A DNA stretch of 20,617 nt from Enterobacteriaceae bacterium UBA2655 (GCA_002359495.1 DENB01000076.1:1-20617); one strand, 5' to 3'; positions 7,857 through 15,348 are shown, counted from the first letter of the stretch. Numbers and translations are program-made. Notes: generated by a model not told the origin, from the sequence alone.

Positions 7857-8717
7857 ATGTTCCATCATTCATCAAAACTTCAATACCCCGTCCGAGTAGA
7901 AAAACCCGATCCGGAATTTGCGATGCTGCTGCAGCAGGCGATTGGCGGTGTTGAAGGCGAAATTCGTGTAGCGATGCAATATTTCTTTCAGGCGATGGGC
8001 GCGCGCGGCGACGCCAGAATCAAAGATCTGCTCATCTCGACGGCGACCGAGGAGCTGGCGCACATTGAAATGCTCGGCCATGCGGTCGCGCTGAACCTTG
8101 AAGGCGCGCCGGTTTCATATCAGGAAGCCTCGGCAAAAGACCCGGTGGTCAACACCATTCTCGGCGGCATGAACCCGCGCCATGTGTTGTCGTCCGGCCT
8201 GGCGGCGCTGCCGGTCAACGCTAACGGCGTGCCCTTTGATATGAGCCATATTTACGCTTCCGGCAACATCGCCGCCGATATGCTGGCGAACGTCACGGCC
8301 GAAGCGACCGGCCGCGTGCTGGCGACGCGTCTCTACAATATGACCGAAGACAAGGGCATGAAAGATTTCCTCTCATTCCTGATCGCCCGCGATACCATGC
8401 ACCAGCAGCAGTGGCTGGCGGTGATCGAAGATATGGGCGGCCTGAGCGCGTCGCTGCCGATTCCGAACAGCTTCCCGCAGTCGGAAGAAGCGCAGGAGCA
8501 CTCTTACTACTGCCTGAACACTTCGCTGGACAAACCGCTGCCGCAGGGCCGCTGGTGTCAGGGGCCGGCCTTCGACGGCGTGGGCGAGTTCACCGCGAAA
8601 GAGAAGCCGGAGGCGCTGGGCGAAGAGCCGATTCTGGGCTATGCCCGTCCCGGTTCCGGCGCTCAGTCGGAGCAGATGGGCGGCAGCGTCCCGCCGACGC
8701 TGAAATCTGACAGCTAA
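7857..8717 (+). CDS. Manganese (non-haem) catalase
   Basis: The enzyme dismutates hydrogen peroxide to water and oxygen with a dimanganese centre. The 286-residue product has a ferritin-like four-helix core. The five ligands known from Lactobacillus plantarum manganese catalase are visible in order: Glu35 (GGVEGEIRV), Glu66 and His69 (TATEELAHIEMLG), Glu149 (NVTAEATGR) and His182 (ARDTMHQQQW). The C-terminal part (YYCLNTS, then a Gly/Pro-rich tail) is typical of the family. It is related to Salmonella KatN but clearly not identical, so no symbol is given. No signal peptide is seen, so it is cytosolic. The start at 7857 has a weak AGAG at 7847-7850. It has its own terminator and is followed by two small genes on the same strand. 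This block replaces the E. coli uid/mal genes between add and ydgA. Confidence 0.93.
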   Translation: MFHHSSKLQYPVRVEKPDPEFAMLLQQAIGGVEGEIRVAMQYFFQAMGARGDARIKDLLISTATEELAHIEMLGHAVALNLEGAPVSYQEASAKDPVVNTILGGMNPRHVLSSGLAALPVNANGVPFDMSHIYASGNIAADMLANVTAEATGRVLATRLYNMTEDKGMKDFLSFLIARDTMHQQQWLAVIEDMGGLSASLPIPNSFPQSEEAQEHSYYCLNTSLDKPLPQGRWCQGPAFDGVGEFTAKEKPEALGEEPILGYARPGSGAQSEQMGGSVPPTLKSDS

Positions 8718-8733
8718 GCGATGTTGGTGCCGG

Positions 8734-8762
8734 AAAAGGCTGCGCACAGGCGCAGCCTTTTT
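8734..8762 (+). terminator. Terminator after the catalase gene
   Basis: AAGGCTGCG (8736-8744) and CGCAGCCTT (8751-8759) form a nine-base-pair stem with a six-base loop. It is followed by Ts to 8762 and lies 17 bp after the catalase stop, so the downstream small gene must have its own promoter. Confidence 0.92.
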
Positions 8763-8841
8763 CATTTGCCGGGCAGGACTGTCGCGAAGTGTGACGCCAG
8801 CGGCAAGAGTAAAACTTATCTGTTTCAGGACCACGCATAAG

Positions 8842-8870
8842 AAGTCACTGCAATCAGGCTCTTCTATACT
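8842..8870 (+). promoter_or_regulatory. Promoter for the small acidic protein gene (CTATACT -10)
   Basis: CTATACT at 8864-8870 is an exact RpoS-type -10 and also a good sigma-70 -10 (TATACT, 8865-8870). The -35 position (AAGTCA, 8842-8847, 17 bp upstream) is poor, which is common at RpoS-dependent promoters. The start codon lies 34 bp further on, at 8904. Confidence 0.5.
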
Positions 8871-8903
8871 TTCTTTACCCTTGTTGGGTTACCGGAGGTC
8901 AAC

Positions 8904-9059
8904 ATGTCAGAACGTCCCGATCCGCTCGAACCTTTACCTGGCGATGAGCCGGTGCCGCGAACGCCGGATGATATTGCCGATGATGACGATTACGATGACG
9001 ACGATGATGAGCCGTTATCAGATGATGAAACCGGGCCCGACCCAACCAGGGTCATCTGA
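8904..9059 (+). CDS. Small, extremely acidic protein of 51 residues, function unknown
   Basis: I do not recognise this protein. The ATG at 8904 has an excellent GGAGGT at 8894-8899, and the frame runs 51 codons to TGA at 9057-9059. A terminator follows directly, so the gene is a compact single-gene unit with a CTATACT promoter. The product has 21 acidic residues (16 Asp, 5 Glu), ten prolines and only three arginines. It begins MSERPDPLEPLPGDEPVPR and has an acidic run at residues 26-36 broken only by Tyr30. No membrane segment, cysteine or signal peptide is present, so it is probably a disordered cytosolic protein. The repeated PLP/DEP pieces suggest internal repetition. It could bind metal or basic partners; that is speculation. 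A longer overlapping reading frame (8791-9078) is in another frame, has no comparable ribosome site and reads as noise. Confidence 0.8.
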   Translation: MSERPDPLEPLPGDEPVPRTPDDIADDDDYDDDDDEPLSDDETGPDPTRVI

Positions 9060-9065
9060 CGCAGG

Positions 9066-9094
9066 AAACCGCCTTTAACAGGCGGTTTTGCTTT
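9066..9094 (+). terminator. Terminator after the acidic protein gene
   Basis: AAACCGCCT (9066-9074) and AGGCGGTTT (9080-9088) form a nine-base-pair stem with a five-base loop. A T-rich tail (TTTTGCTTT) follows. It begins seven bases after the stop codon of the 51-residue protein. Confidence 0.88.
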
Positions 9095-9117
9095 CTGCCG
9101 CAGCTAAGTGATTCCTT

Positions 9118-9126
9118 TGCTATGCT
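9118..9126 (+). promoter_or_regulatory. Extended -10 promoter for the 66-residue protein gene
   Basis: TGCTATGCT combines an extended -10 TGn with TATGCT (9121-9126) and also fits the RpoS-type pattern CTAnnCT. No -35 is seen at 17 bp, as expected for an extended -10 promoter. The start codon is 25 bp downstream. Confidence 0.45.
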
Positions 9127-9151
9127 TTTTTAACTGACAAAGGAGACAGAT

Positions 9152-9352
9152 ATGGCGTTAACCGTAGATAAGCAGCAGACGCGCGAAGGCGAAACCATTT
9201 ATACCGCGCGCTGTCTGGAAAAAAGCTATCACTTCGAGATTTCAGGGCGCGGCGGCAACGCTGCCGAGGCGGAGCAGGATTTTCTGAATAAAATCGCCGA
9301 GCTGCGCACCCGTCTCGATGAGGTGTCGCAAATCAGCCAGGCATCGGCTTAA
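9152..9352 (+). CDS. Small protein of 66 residues, function unknown
   Basis: I do not recognise the family. The ATG at 9152 has a strong AAAGGAG at 9139-9145 and a nearby extended -10 promoter, so the gene looks real. The product is hydrophilic with no membrane segment or signal peptide. The N-terminal half (LTVDKQQTREGETIYTARC) looks like beta strands. The C-terminal half (AAEAEQDFLNKIAELRTRLDEV) looks like one amphipathic helix that could form a coiled coil. A single cysteine is present (residue 21). The gene is monocistronic between the terminator of the acidic protein gene and the convergent ydgA. The shared CTAnnCT promoter type hints at stress or stationary-phase expression together with the catalase; this is inference. 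Confidence 0.8.
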   Translation: MALTVDKQQTREGETIYTARCLEKSYHFEISGRGGNAAEAEQDFLNKIAELRTRLDEVSQISQASA

Positions 9353-9411
9353 CAAGCCGGGCGGGCGCCTTACGCCGCGATGGCCTGAGCCGAACGTCGC
9401 CAGCGCCCAAT

Positions 9412-9433
9412 AAAAAAGCGGCCCGCAGGCCGC
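9412..9433 (-). terminator. Terminator after ydgA
   Basis: On the minus strand GCGGCC and GGCCGC (9428-9433 and 9418-9423) form a six-base-pair GC stem with a four-base loop. Six Ts follow (the A-run at 9412-9417). It lies 20 bp past the ydgA stop. The remaining 9353-9411 stretch is GC-rich and shows nothing else. Confidence 0.88.
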
Positions 9434-9452
9434 CTCTTCTGTCCGTTACCGC

Positions 9453-10952
9453 TTACTGCGGCATCCCTTCGCTGGTCGGCAGGCCCAGCATGTAGCGCGA
9501 CAGGAACTGATCCAACGCCATTTTTTCGCTGTTCATCGTAACCTGACCGTTGGCGTACTGCAGGCTGACGACGATGTTATTGTCCTGCTGCTGGGTCAGA
9601 CGGAACATCTGGCCCATCGCCGCCAGTCCTTTCACCTGCTGATCCGCCAGTTTCTGCGCGTCCTGATCCTGATAGCCTTCGGCCAGACCGACGTGGCGCA
9701 TCACTTCCGTCGCCATCGGCATATTAATGTTCAGTTTGGCGTCGAGGGTTTTCAGCACCCGATCGACCATGGCGCTCAGGGTTTGCGGTTCGCCGCTGAC
9801 GGTGGCGGGATCGTTGAAGTTCGCCGTGAGGTTAAAGCTGCTTTCGCCTTTGCTGTTTTTCCAGCTCAGCGGCGCGATGCTGACGGAAGGCGATCCCTTC
9901 AGCAGCACTGGCAGGTTATTCATCAGAATGGTATGCATACCCTGCTGATAGCGAATCGGGTCTTCCGTCACGCCCGGCTGGTTAAGCAGATCGCGCACCT
10001 GGGCGTTGTAGCTGTCGGAGAAGGCTTTCACCGCCTGGCCGTCGAACTTCGACAGCTTCATCGCCAGCTTCGCCTCGCCGAAATCCTGATTTTGCAGGCG
10101 GACATTTTCGACGTGATAGTCAATCTGGCCGCCGATTTTGCCGTCATTGTTATCAAACGACGAGGTGCCGTTCAGCTTTTGCAGAATCAGGGCATCCTGA
10201 CCATTAATGCTGGCGTTCAGCTTATCCAGCTCCAGGCGCTGATCGCCGACGCGCACCCCTTCAGGGCTGAGGTGGGTGTTGCCGCTCAGCTTCACGCCAT
10301 TCAGGGTGAACAGCACCGGCTGGCCCATCTCGTTTTTGGTGGTGATCGCCACGCTGTCGATATCGCTGTCGACGTCAACCTTATTGCCGTCGCGGTCGGC
10401 GCTGAGGTTAAGGGTGCCGCCGTTGGTCGCCAGGCGCTCGCCGCTCTGCGCATTTTGATAATCGACCGGCAGCACATGCAGCGCCGTATCCGTCGCGCCG
10501 CTGTAGCCGATGCGCGTCTCCGCCGAGATCAGCGATTTGCCTGCGGTCAGTTCAAACAGCCGTTTTACCGCCGCGGTGTTGTCGAGTTCGCTATGCACCG
10601 ACGCCATGCTGGGGATCAGGGTAAAGCGTTTCAGCTGGGCAAAAGGGAAAGGGCCGTGATCGATGGTTTCGTTCAACACCACACTCTGGCCCGGCTTCAG
10701 CAGGGCGTTGTCTTCCGTCTGGGAGGTGGCCTGAATCACCAGTTTGGCATGGCTGCTGAAGATGCCGCGCTGGTAATCCTGGTAGCTGAGATTCAGGCGG
10801 CTGTTCGGCGACAGGGCGTTGAGTCGGGCGTTGGCGTTCTGCACCAGCTCATCCATATGGTTCTCAAGTTGTTTGCCGGTAAACCAGGCGGCGCCTGTCC
10901 AGATGATCCCCAGGGCAACAACCACGCCCACGGCAATTTTGGTCTTTTTCAT
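9453..10952 (-). CDS. ydgA: YdgA, DUF945-family envelope protein
   Basis: YdgA is a conserved enterobacterial protein of the DUF945 family with unknown biochemical role. The 499-residue product starts with a short basic N terminus and one hydrophobic segment (residues 5-25, IAVGVVVALGIIWTGAAW) that acts as a signal anchor, placing the rest in the periplasm. Family stretches shared with E. coli YdgA include SYQDYQRGIFSS, DHGPFPFAQLKR, LIPSMAS, NADRDG-like LSADRDG, IAPLSWKNSKGES, AMGQMFRLT and SLQYANGQVTMN. A frame extends to an ATG at 10973, but that codon lacks a ribosome site. The ATG at 10952 has AAGGAC nine bases upstream and gives MKKTKIAVGVVVALG, as in E. coli, so it is chosen. It lies downstream of manA with a terminator between, so it probably has its own promoter. 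Confidence 0.92.
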   Translation of the reverse strand: MKKTKIAVGVVVALGIIWTGAAWFTGKQLENHMDELVQNANARLNALSPNSRLNLSYQDYQRGIFSSHAKLVIQATSQTEDNALLKPGQSVVLNETIDHGPFPFAQLKRFTLIPSMASVHSELDNTAAVKRLFELTAGKSLISAETRIGYSGATDTALHVLPVDYQNAQSGERLATNGGTLNLSADRDGNKVDVDSDIDSVAITTKNEMGQPVLFTLNGVKLSGNTHLSPEGVRVGDQRLELDKLNASINGQDALILQKLNGTSSFDNNDGKIGGQIDYHVENVRLQNQDFGEAKLAMKLSKFDGQAVKAFSDSYNAQVRDLLNQPGVTEDPIRYQQGMHTILMNNLPVLLKGSPSVSIAPLSWKNSKGESSFNLTANFNDPATVSGEPQTLSAMVDRVLKTLDAKLNINMPMATEVMRHVGLAEGYQDQDAQKLADQQVKGLAAMGQMFRLTQQQDNNIVVSLQYANGQVTMNSEKMALDQFLSRYMLGLPTSEGMPQ

Positions 10953-11013
10953 CGCTGAGTCGTCCTTATCCATGAATCCGCATACGCCGCCGGCCAGAGA
11001 GCGGCGGGTGAAG

Positions 11014-11032
11014 AAAAAACGCCCGCAGGCGT
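11014..11032 (-). terminator. Terminator after manA
   Basis: On the minus strand ACGCC and GGCGT (11028-11032 and 11019-11023) pair around a four-base loop and are followed by six Ts (the A-run at 11014-11019). It lies about 55 bp past the manA stop, upstream of ydgA. Confidence 0.75.
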
Positions 11033-11086
11033 GAGTAATCTAATAGTTTGAAATAATAGCAGTTAACCCCGGAGGCGTCAGCCGCT

Positions 11087-12262
11087 TCAGGATAAGTCGT
11101 TAAATACGCGCGCCAGTCGGCCGCTTCCCTGAACGGCGACGGGCGCGTCGCGGGCGGCGACGAAGCAGGATTCGCCCGCCTGCAGCCTGAGCTGCATAGC
11201 GCCTTGCGTCACCTGCGCCTCTCCCTCAATGCAAAACAGGATGGCGGCGCTCTGCTGGTCGAGGGTCTGCGGCTGCGGCCGCAGGGTATGAATGGCGAAG
11301 GCGAAATCTTCTACCGGCACCGGAAAGCGCAGCATCTCGCCTTGTCGCTCCGGCCGGGTCAGCAGTCTGTCGCCGGGCATGGCGTGGAAGCGCAGGTTCG
11401 CCAGCAGTTCCGGGATATCGATATATTTCGGCGTCAACCCGGCGCGCAGCACATTATCCGAGTTGGCCATCACCTCCAGCGCGACGCCGTTAAGGTAGGC
11501 GTGCGGCGTCTCGGCAAACAGAAACATCGCCTCGCCCGGCTGCAGCCTGACGACATTCAGCAGCAGCGGTGAGAAAAGCCCGTTATCGTCGGGATAAAAG
11601 GCGGCGATCGCCCTGATGGTCTCCCAGGGTTCGCCCTGGCGATGGCTTCCCGTCGCCTTCAGCACGTCCAGCGCCAGCGATTTTTCTTCGCCCTGCAACG
11701 ACAGCAGGGTGGTGAACAGCGTCGCCAGATTCTCCTCGTCGCAGTGCTCAAGAAAATGGGCGATCTGCCGGTGGGCGCCGGCGACCGGCTCCAGCAGAGA
11801 AACCAGCGTATGCAGCTCGCGAAAGCCGTTGATCGCCTGAAACGGGGTCAGGGCGTAAACCAGCTCCGGCTTATGGTTGGCGTCCTTATAGTTGCGTTCG
11901 GCGGCGTCGAGGGGGACGCCCGCCGCGTTTTCCCGGGCGAAGCCTGCTTCCGCCGCCGCCTTGCCGGGATGAACCTGAATCGAGAGAGGCTGCGCGGCGC
12001 TCAGCACCTTGAACAGAAAGGGCAGTTCGCCGAAGCGGGCGGCGACGGCGGCCCCCAGCATGGCGGCTTTATCTTCCGCGATCAGGTCGCGCAGCGAGCG
12101 GGTTTCGCCGTCGATCTCAACGGTGGAAGGACTTTTCGGATGGGCGCCCATCCAGAGTTCGGCCATCGGCTGCCGCGCAGGGTTAGGAATGCCGTAGAGT
12201 TCAGTCAGCGCCGTCACGCTGCCCCATGCGTAATATTGCAGCGGGTTGTTCATCTTTTGCAT
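11087..12262 (-). CDS. manA: Mannose-6-phosphate isomerase, class I
   Basis: ManA is a zinc enzyme that interconverts mannose-6-phosphate and fructose-6-phosphate, needed for mannose use and for GDP-mannose supply. The 391-residue product equals the E. coli length. The zinc ligands appear as Gln96 and His98 (LSIQVHPGK), Glu133 (NHKPELVYALTPF) and His254 (ETPHAYLNGVALEVMANSDNVLRAGLTPKYID), with the catalytic Arg273 region intact. The N terminus MQKMNNPLQYYAWGS matches the family; a second ATG lies three codons in. The first ATG has AAGGG upstream in the complement of about 12268-12273 and is preferred. The gene diverges from fumC; in E. coli it diverges from fumA. Confidence 0.97.
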   Translation of the reverse strand: MQKMNNPLQYYAWGSVTALTELYGIPNPARQPMAELWMGAHPKSPSTVEIDGETRSLRDLIAEDKAAMLGAAVAARFGELPFLFKVLSAAQPLSIQVHPGKAAAEAGFARENAAGVPLDAAERNYKDANHKPELVYALTPFQAINGFRELHTLVSLLEPVAGAHRQIAHFLEHCDEENLATLFTTLLSLQGEEKSLALDVLKATGSHRQGEPWETIRAIAAFYPDDNGLFSPLLLNVVRLQPGEAMFLFAETPHAYLNGVALEVMANSDNVLRAGLTPKYIDIPELLANLRFHAMPGDRLLTRPERQGEMLRFPVPVEDFAFAIHTLRPQPQTLDQQSAAILFCIEGEAQVTQGAMQLRLQAGESCFVAARDAPVAVQGSGRLARVFNDLS

Positions 12263-12461
12263 GCTTTACCCTTAATAAAGGTAAGTGACGGCGATAATTT
12301 AAGCAGAAATCGGCTGGAAAAATAGATTGGAAGTGCAATAAGGACGACCGGCTCGCATAATGTTAAATTATTGTATGTCACTATCTTGCCCGCCCGGATG
12401 TACCCTTCGGGATAACGCGTTGGGCGATTAAAAACAAAACCGAGCTAAAGGAGACGTAGTA
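12263..12461. promoter_or_regulatory. Divergent manA / fumC promoter region
   Basis: This 199-bp gap has no gene. It contains the AT-rich inverted repeat ATAAT-GTTAA-ATTAT (12357-12371), whose first part could also serve as a fumC -10 (CATAAT, 12356-12361). On the minus strand TTAAAT near 12298-12303, with TGC before it, could be an extended -10 for manA. The fumC Shine-Dalgarno AAAGGAG is at 12447-12453. I found no convincing SoxS box, although E. coli fumC has one. Promoter assignment is weak. Confidence 0.45.
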
Positions 12462-13859
12462 ATGGCAACCAATCGCATTGAAAAAGATTCAATGGGGCCC
12501 ATTGATGTAGCGGCTGATAAATTGTGGGGCGCGCAGACTCAGCGCTCGCTGGAACATTTCCGTATCTCGACAGAAAAAATGCCTACCGCGCTGGTGCATG
12601 CGCTGGCCCTGACCAAGCGCGCCGCCGCCACCGTTAACCGCGATCTGGGCCTGCTGCCAGCCGAGCGCGCCGACGCGATCGTCAAAGCGGCGGATGAGGT
12701 GTTGCAGGATCGTCACAGCGACGAGTTTCCGCTGGCGATCTGGCAGACCGGCTCCGGCACCCAGACCAACATGAATATGAACGAAGTGCTGGCGAACCGC
12801 GCCAGTGAAATTCTGGGCGGCGAGCGCGGCATGTCGCGCCTGGTGCATCCTAACGACGATGTGAACAAAAGCCAGAGCTCCAACGACGTCTTCCCGACCG
12901 CCATGCACGTCGCGGCGGTGATCGCGGTGCGCGAGCAGCTGATCCCGCAGCTGAACGTGCTGAAGCAGACCCTGAGCGACAAATCCGACGCCTTTAAAGA
13001 TATCGTGAAGATCGGGCGCACCCATCTGCAGGACGCCACGCCGCTGACCCTGGGCCAGGAGATTTCCGGCTGGGTGGCGATGCTGGAGCACAACCTGAAG
13101 CATATCGAGCTGAGCGTGCCGCACCTGGCGGAGCTGGCGCTGGGCGGCACCGCCGTCGGCACCGGTCTGAACACCCACCCGGAATATGCGGTGCGCGTGG
13201 CGAAAGAGCTGGCCGAACTGACGCAGCAGCCGTTCGTCACCGCGCCGAACAAGTTCGAAGCGCTGGGCACCTGCGATGCGCTGGTGCATGCGCACGGCGC
13301 GTTGAAAGGTCTCGCCGCCTCTATGATGAAAATCGCTAACGACGTGCGCTGGCTGGCGTCCGGCCCGCGCTGCGGCATCGGCGAAATCTCTATACCGGAA
13401 AACGAGCCAGGCAGTTCGATCATGCCGGGTAAAGTGAACCCGACGCAGTGCGAAGCGATGACCATGCTCTGCTGCCAGGTAATGGGCAACGACGTCGCCA
13501 TCAACATGGGCGGCGCCTCCGGCAACTTTGAGCTGAACGTCTTCCGTCCGATGGTGATCCATAACTTCCTGCAATCCGTGCGTCTGCTGGCGGACGGCAT
13601 GGACAGCTTCAATCACCACTGCGCGATCGGCATCGAACCGAACCGCGATCGCATCAGCCAGCTGCTGAACGAATCCCTGATGCTGGTTACCGCGCTGAAT
13701 ACCCATATCGGCTATGACAAAGCGGCGGAGATTGCGAAAAAGGCGCATAAAGAGGGGCTGACGTTGAAAGCCTCGGCGCTGAAGCTGGGCTATCTAACGG
13801 AAGAACAGTTTGACGCCTGGGTACGTCCGGAAGAGATGGTCGGCAGCATGAAGCAGTAA
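12462..13859 (+). CDS. fumC: Class II fumarase FumC
   Basis: FumC is the iron-independent, oxidation-resistant fumarase of the TCA cycle, converting fumarate and L-malate. The 465-residue product aligns without gaps to most of E. coli FumC (467). It shows the substrate-site stretch [15 protein letters not shown] (96-110), [17 protein letters not shown] (129-145), [10 protein letters not shown] with catalytic His188, and the superfamily signature [11 protein letters not shown] (317-327) with catalytic Ser318. The start ATG at 12462 has AAAGGAG at 12447-12453. Unlike E. coli, no fumA lies between manA and fumC, so fumC is the first gene facing manA. A strong terminator follows. Confidence 0.98.
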   Translation: MATNRIEKDSMGPIDVAADKLWGAQTQRSLEHFRISTEKMPTALVHALALTKRAAATVNRDLGLLPAERADAIVKAADEVLQDRHSDEFPLAIWQTGSGTQTNMNMNEVLANRASEILGGERGMSRLVHPNDDVNKSQSSNDVFPTAMHVAAVIAVREQLIPQLNVLKQTLSDKSDAFKDIVKIGRTHLQDATPLTLGQEISGWVAMLEHNLKHIELSVPHLAELALGGTAVGTGLNTHPEYAVRVAKELAELTQQPFVTAPNKFEALGTCDALVHAHGALKGLAASMMKIANDVRWLASGPRCGIGEISIPENEPGSSIMPGKVNPTQCEAMTMLCCQVMGNDVAINMGGASGNFELNVFRPMVIHNFLQSVRLLADGMDSFNHHCAIGIEPNRDRISQLLNESLMLVTALNTHIGYDKAAEIAKKAHKEGLTLKASALKLGYLTEEQFDAWVRPEEMVGSMKQ

Positions 13860-13879
13860 GGCTGTACGCCGCTTTTCGC

Positions 13880-13907
13880 TAAGGCCAGCCGATGCTGGCC
13901 TTATTTG
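13880..13907 (+). terminator. Terminator after fumC
   Basis: TAAGGCCAGC (13880-13889) and GCTGGCCTTA (13894-13903) form a ten-base-pair stem with a four-base loop, followed by TTTG. It starts 20 bp after the fumC stop. The next gene begins 27 bp further on, so read-through may still supply it. Confidence 0.85.
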
Positions 13908-13934
13908 TCTGTAAAGAACTTCAGGGAACCTGAC

Positions 13935-14429
13935 ATGGAAAGGTTCGCCATCTCGCGCCGCGCGGCGCTCTGGGCCTTTATCGCTTTTTTGCTGATCCAT
14001 AACGATCTCGCCTGGAGCTGGGGGGCGCTGATCACCGGCCTGGTCGGTCTGTCAGCGTACCACGACGGCTGGCTGGCGGGGCTGATTCGCCTGCTGCTCT
14101 TTATCGCGCTGGCGGCGGGCTGGACGGTTTGGCTGCGGCGGCAGACGAGGCCGCTGGCCGTCGCGGGTCGGCTGGCGACGATAGCCGTTACGCTGCTCGG
14201 CTGGTTTCTGTTAAGCCTGACGCTGCAATATCTCAGCGTACGCCTGGCGATACTGCGCAGCAGCGACAGCGTCTGGCCCGGCGACGTCAACGCCTTACTG
14301 CATCAAACCTGGGCGGGTTACTTCCGGGCAACGGCATGGAAAGATGCGCTGGTGCTGATTGTCTGCACCAGCGCCTTGCTGCGTGAGATCAGAACGGCTG
14401 GTCGCACCAGAGATGCAGGCGGGGAATAA
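13935..14429 (+). CDS. Small inner-membrane protein, family not recognised
   Basis: I do not recognise this 164-residue protein. It is strongly hydrophobic, with likely membrane segments at about 8-22, 28-42, 50-67, 79-105 (one long or two short) and 136-149. Arg/Lys-rich pieces lie between them (RRQTR at 68-72, REIRTAGRTR near the C terminus). It is rich in Trp and Leu. The ATG at 13935 is preceded by AGGGAA at about 13923-13928; an earlier TTG at 13905 sits in the fumC terminator and is less likely. The gene is on the fumC strand and its last 41 bp overlap the end of tus on the other strand. E. coli has no gene here to my knowledge, so it is an accessory insert in an otherwise conserved order. 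It may be expressed by read-through from fumC. Confidence 0.72.
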   Translation: MERFAISRRAALWAFIAFLLIHNDLAWSWGALITGLVGLSAYHDGWLAGLIRLLLFIALAAGWTVWLRRQTRPLAVAGRLATIAVTLLGWFLLSLTLQYLSVRLAILRSSDSVWPGDVNALLHQTWAGYFRATAWKDALVLIVCTSALLREIRTAGRTRDAGGE

Positions 14430-15315
14430 GCAGATAAAGCTGCTCGGCAGGCGGCTTGTGGCGGTAATTGATCGCATCCGCATTGTAATTAAGTAGTTCG
14501 CCCAGCACCGGCACCCGGCTGCGATCGCGGCACATCACCAGAATCGGCGAAGGGCAGGCGAGCTGAACCTGTTTTTTCTCCTCGGCGCGCCAGACGCGGG
14601 CGACCGGCTGCACCTTGACCGGCCGCTTGATTTTCAGCCGTACCGAATCGGGCAGGGCGCGCACCAGCGCCAGCTCCTCCTGCACCTTTTCCGCCCACTG
14701 CTCCCGCGACCAGGGCGCCTGCGAACGGCCCGCCTTCAGGCTCTTTTCCAGCTTTTCGACGATCTCTTTGCGCTGCACGTTCTTGATAATATTTTTATTC
14801 GCCCAGCCGAAACGCAGGCTGTCCGGTGAATCGAGCAGGGTAATGGAACGGTAGGCGTTCAGGGTAATAAGTCCGCGCAGATGCTGATGAACGAATTCAA
14901 AACGCGCTTCGCTCGGCAGGCCGGACTCGACGGTGATCATATACTCCAGCCGCGCCTTCAGGCTGTTGATCTGCGACACGCGCTGCTCCAGCTGCGCCTG
15001 CGCCGACTCGTCGCATTCAAGGCAAATGGCGCCGGGCAGGCGCACCGCCGCTTTGGTGCTCAGCTTTTCGGACTGATGTTGAATAAACAATTTGCGGAAG
15101 TGGGTGAGGGCCATCGCACACGCTTTTGCGCCGAGGTGCTGCTCAACCGCGATTTGGGTGATAGCGTCGTGCTCGCGGCCCTTTTCCACTTCCGGCAAGC
15201 GGAACACGCGGGCGACCAGCAGCGGCAGCGCCTCAACCTCCTGCTGAAGCTGCGCCAGTTCGCGCTCCAGCGCATTCATGCACTCATGCATATCGCTAAT
15301 CAGATCATAACGCAC
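14389..15315 (-). CDS. tus: Replication terminus site-binding protein Tus
   Basis: Tus binds Ter sites and stops replication forks arriving from one side. The 308-residue product (309 in E. coli) carries the family blocks LLVARVFRLPEV, HFRKLFIQHQSE, KAAVRLPGAIC, TVESGLPSEARFEFVHQHLRGLITLNAYR, LRFGWANKNIIKN, APWSREQW, KIKRPVKVQP-ARVW and LIPRLHLW. Residues that line the C6 lock pocket in E. coli (Ile79, Phe140, His144) are present as Ile78, Phe139 and His143. The frame is open further upstream, but the GTG at 15315 has AGGAGA about seven bases before it and gives VRYDLISD, matching the E. coli start ARYDLVD, so it is chosen. Two Ter sites lie directly upstream. The 3' end overlaps the convergent membrane-protein gene by 41 bp. 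The gene probably represses itself, as in E. coli, where Tus binds TerB at its own promoter. Confidence 0.96.
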   Translation of the reverse strand: MRYDLISDMHECMNALERELAQLQQEVEALPLLVARVFRLPEVEKGREHDAITQIAVEQHLGAKACAMALTHFRKLFIQHQSEKLSTKAAVRLPGAICLECDESAQAQLEQRVSQINSLKARLEYMITVESGLPSEARFEFVHQHLRGLITLNAYRSITLLDSPDSLRFGWANKNIIKNVQRKEIVEKLEKSLKAGRSQAPWSREQWAEKVQEELALVRALPDSVRLKIKRPVKVQPVARVWRAEEKKQVQLACPSPILVMCRDRSRVPVLGELLNYNADAINYRHKPPAEQLYLLIPRLHLWCDQPF

Positions 15316-15325
15316 ACGTTTTCTC

Positions 15326-15348
15326 CTGCTAGTTACAACATTTCTAAT
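15326..15348 (-). promoter_or_regulatory. Ter site 1 (TerB-like) next to the tus start
   Basis: On the minus strand this site contains the exact TerB core ATGTTGTAACTA (complement of 15330-15341), oriented towards tus as TerB is in E. coli. It ends 11 bp before the tus start codon and abuts the Shine-Dalgarno sequence. Aligned to the 23-base TerB, position 6 is A, not the invariant G, with a G at position 5 instead. In E. coli the cytosine opposite G6 flips into the Tus lock pocket. Binding for autorepression is likely; full fork arrest is doubtful. Confidence 0.88.

Noticed and set aside
8791..9078. 95-codon frame overlapping the acidic small gene
   Set aside because: It crosses the promoter and terminator of the 51-residue gene, lacks a ribosome site and gives a Met/Thr-rich nonsense peptide.
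9693..10958. 421-codon plus-strand frame opposite ydgA
   Set aside because: It is a shadow of ydgA codon bias; no start signals or recognisable domain.
12340..12372. Possible SoxS box upstream of fumC
   Set aside because: GTGCAATAAGG lacks the conserved GCAC core and the downstream A-tract of the soxbox.
12489..13748. 419-codon minus-strand frame opposite fumC
   Set aside because: It is antisense to a fully conserved fumarase, with low-complexity His/Arg/Gln composition and no motif.
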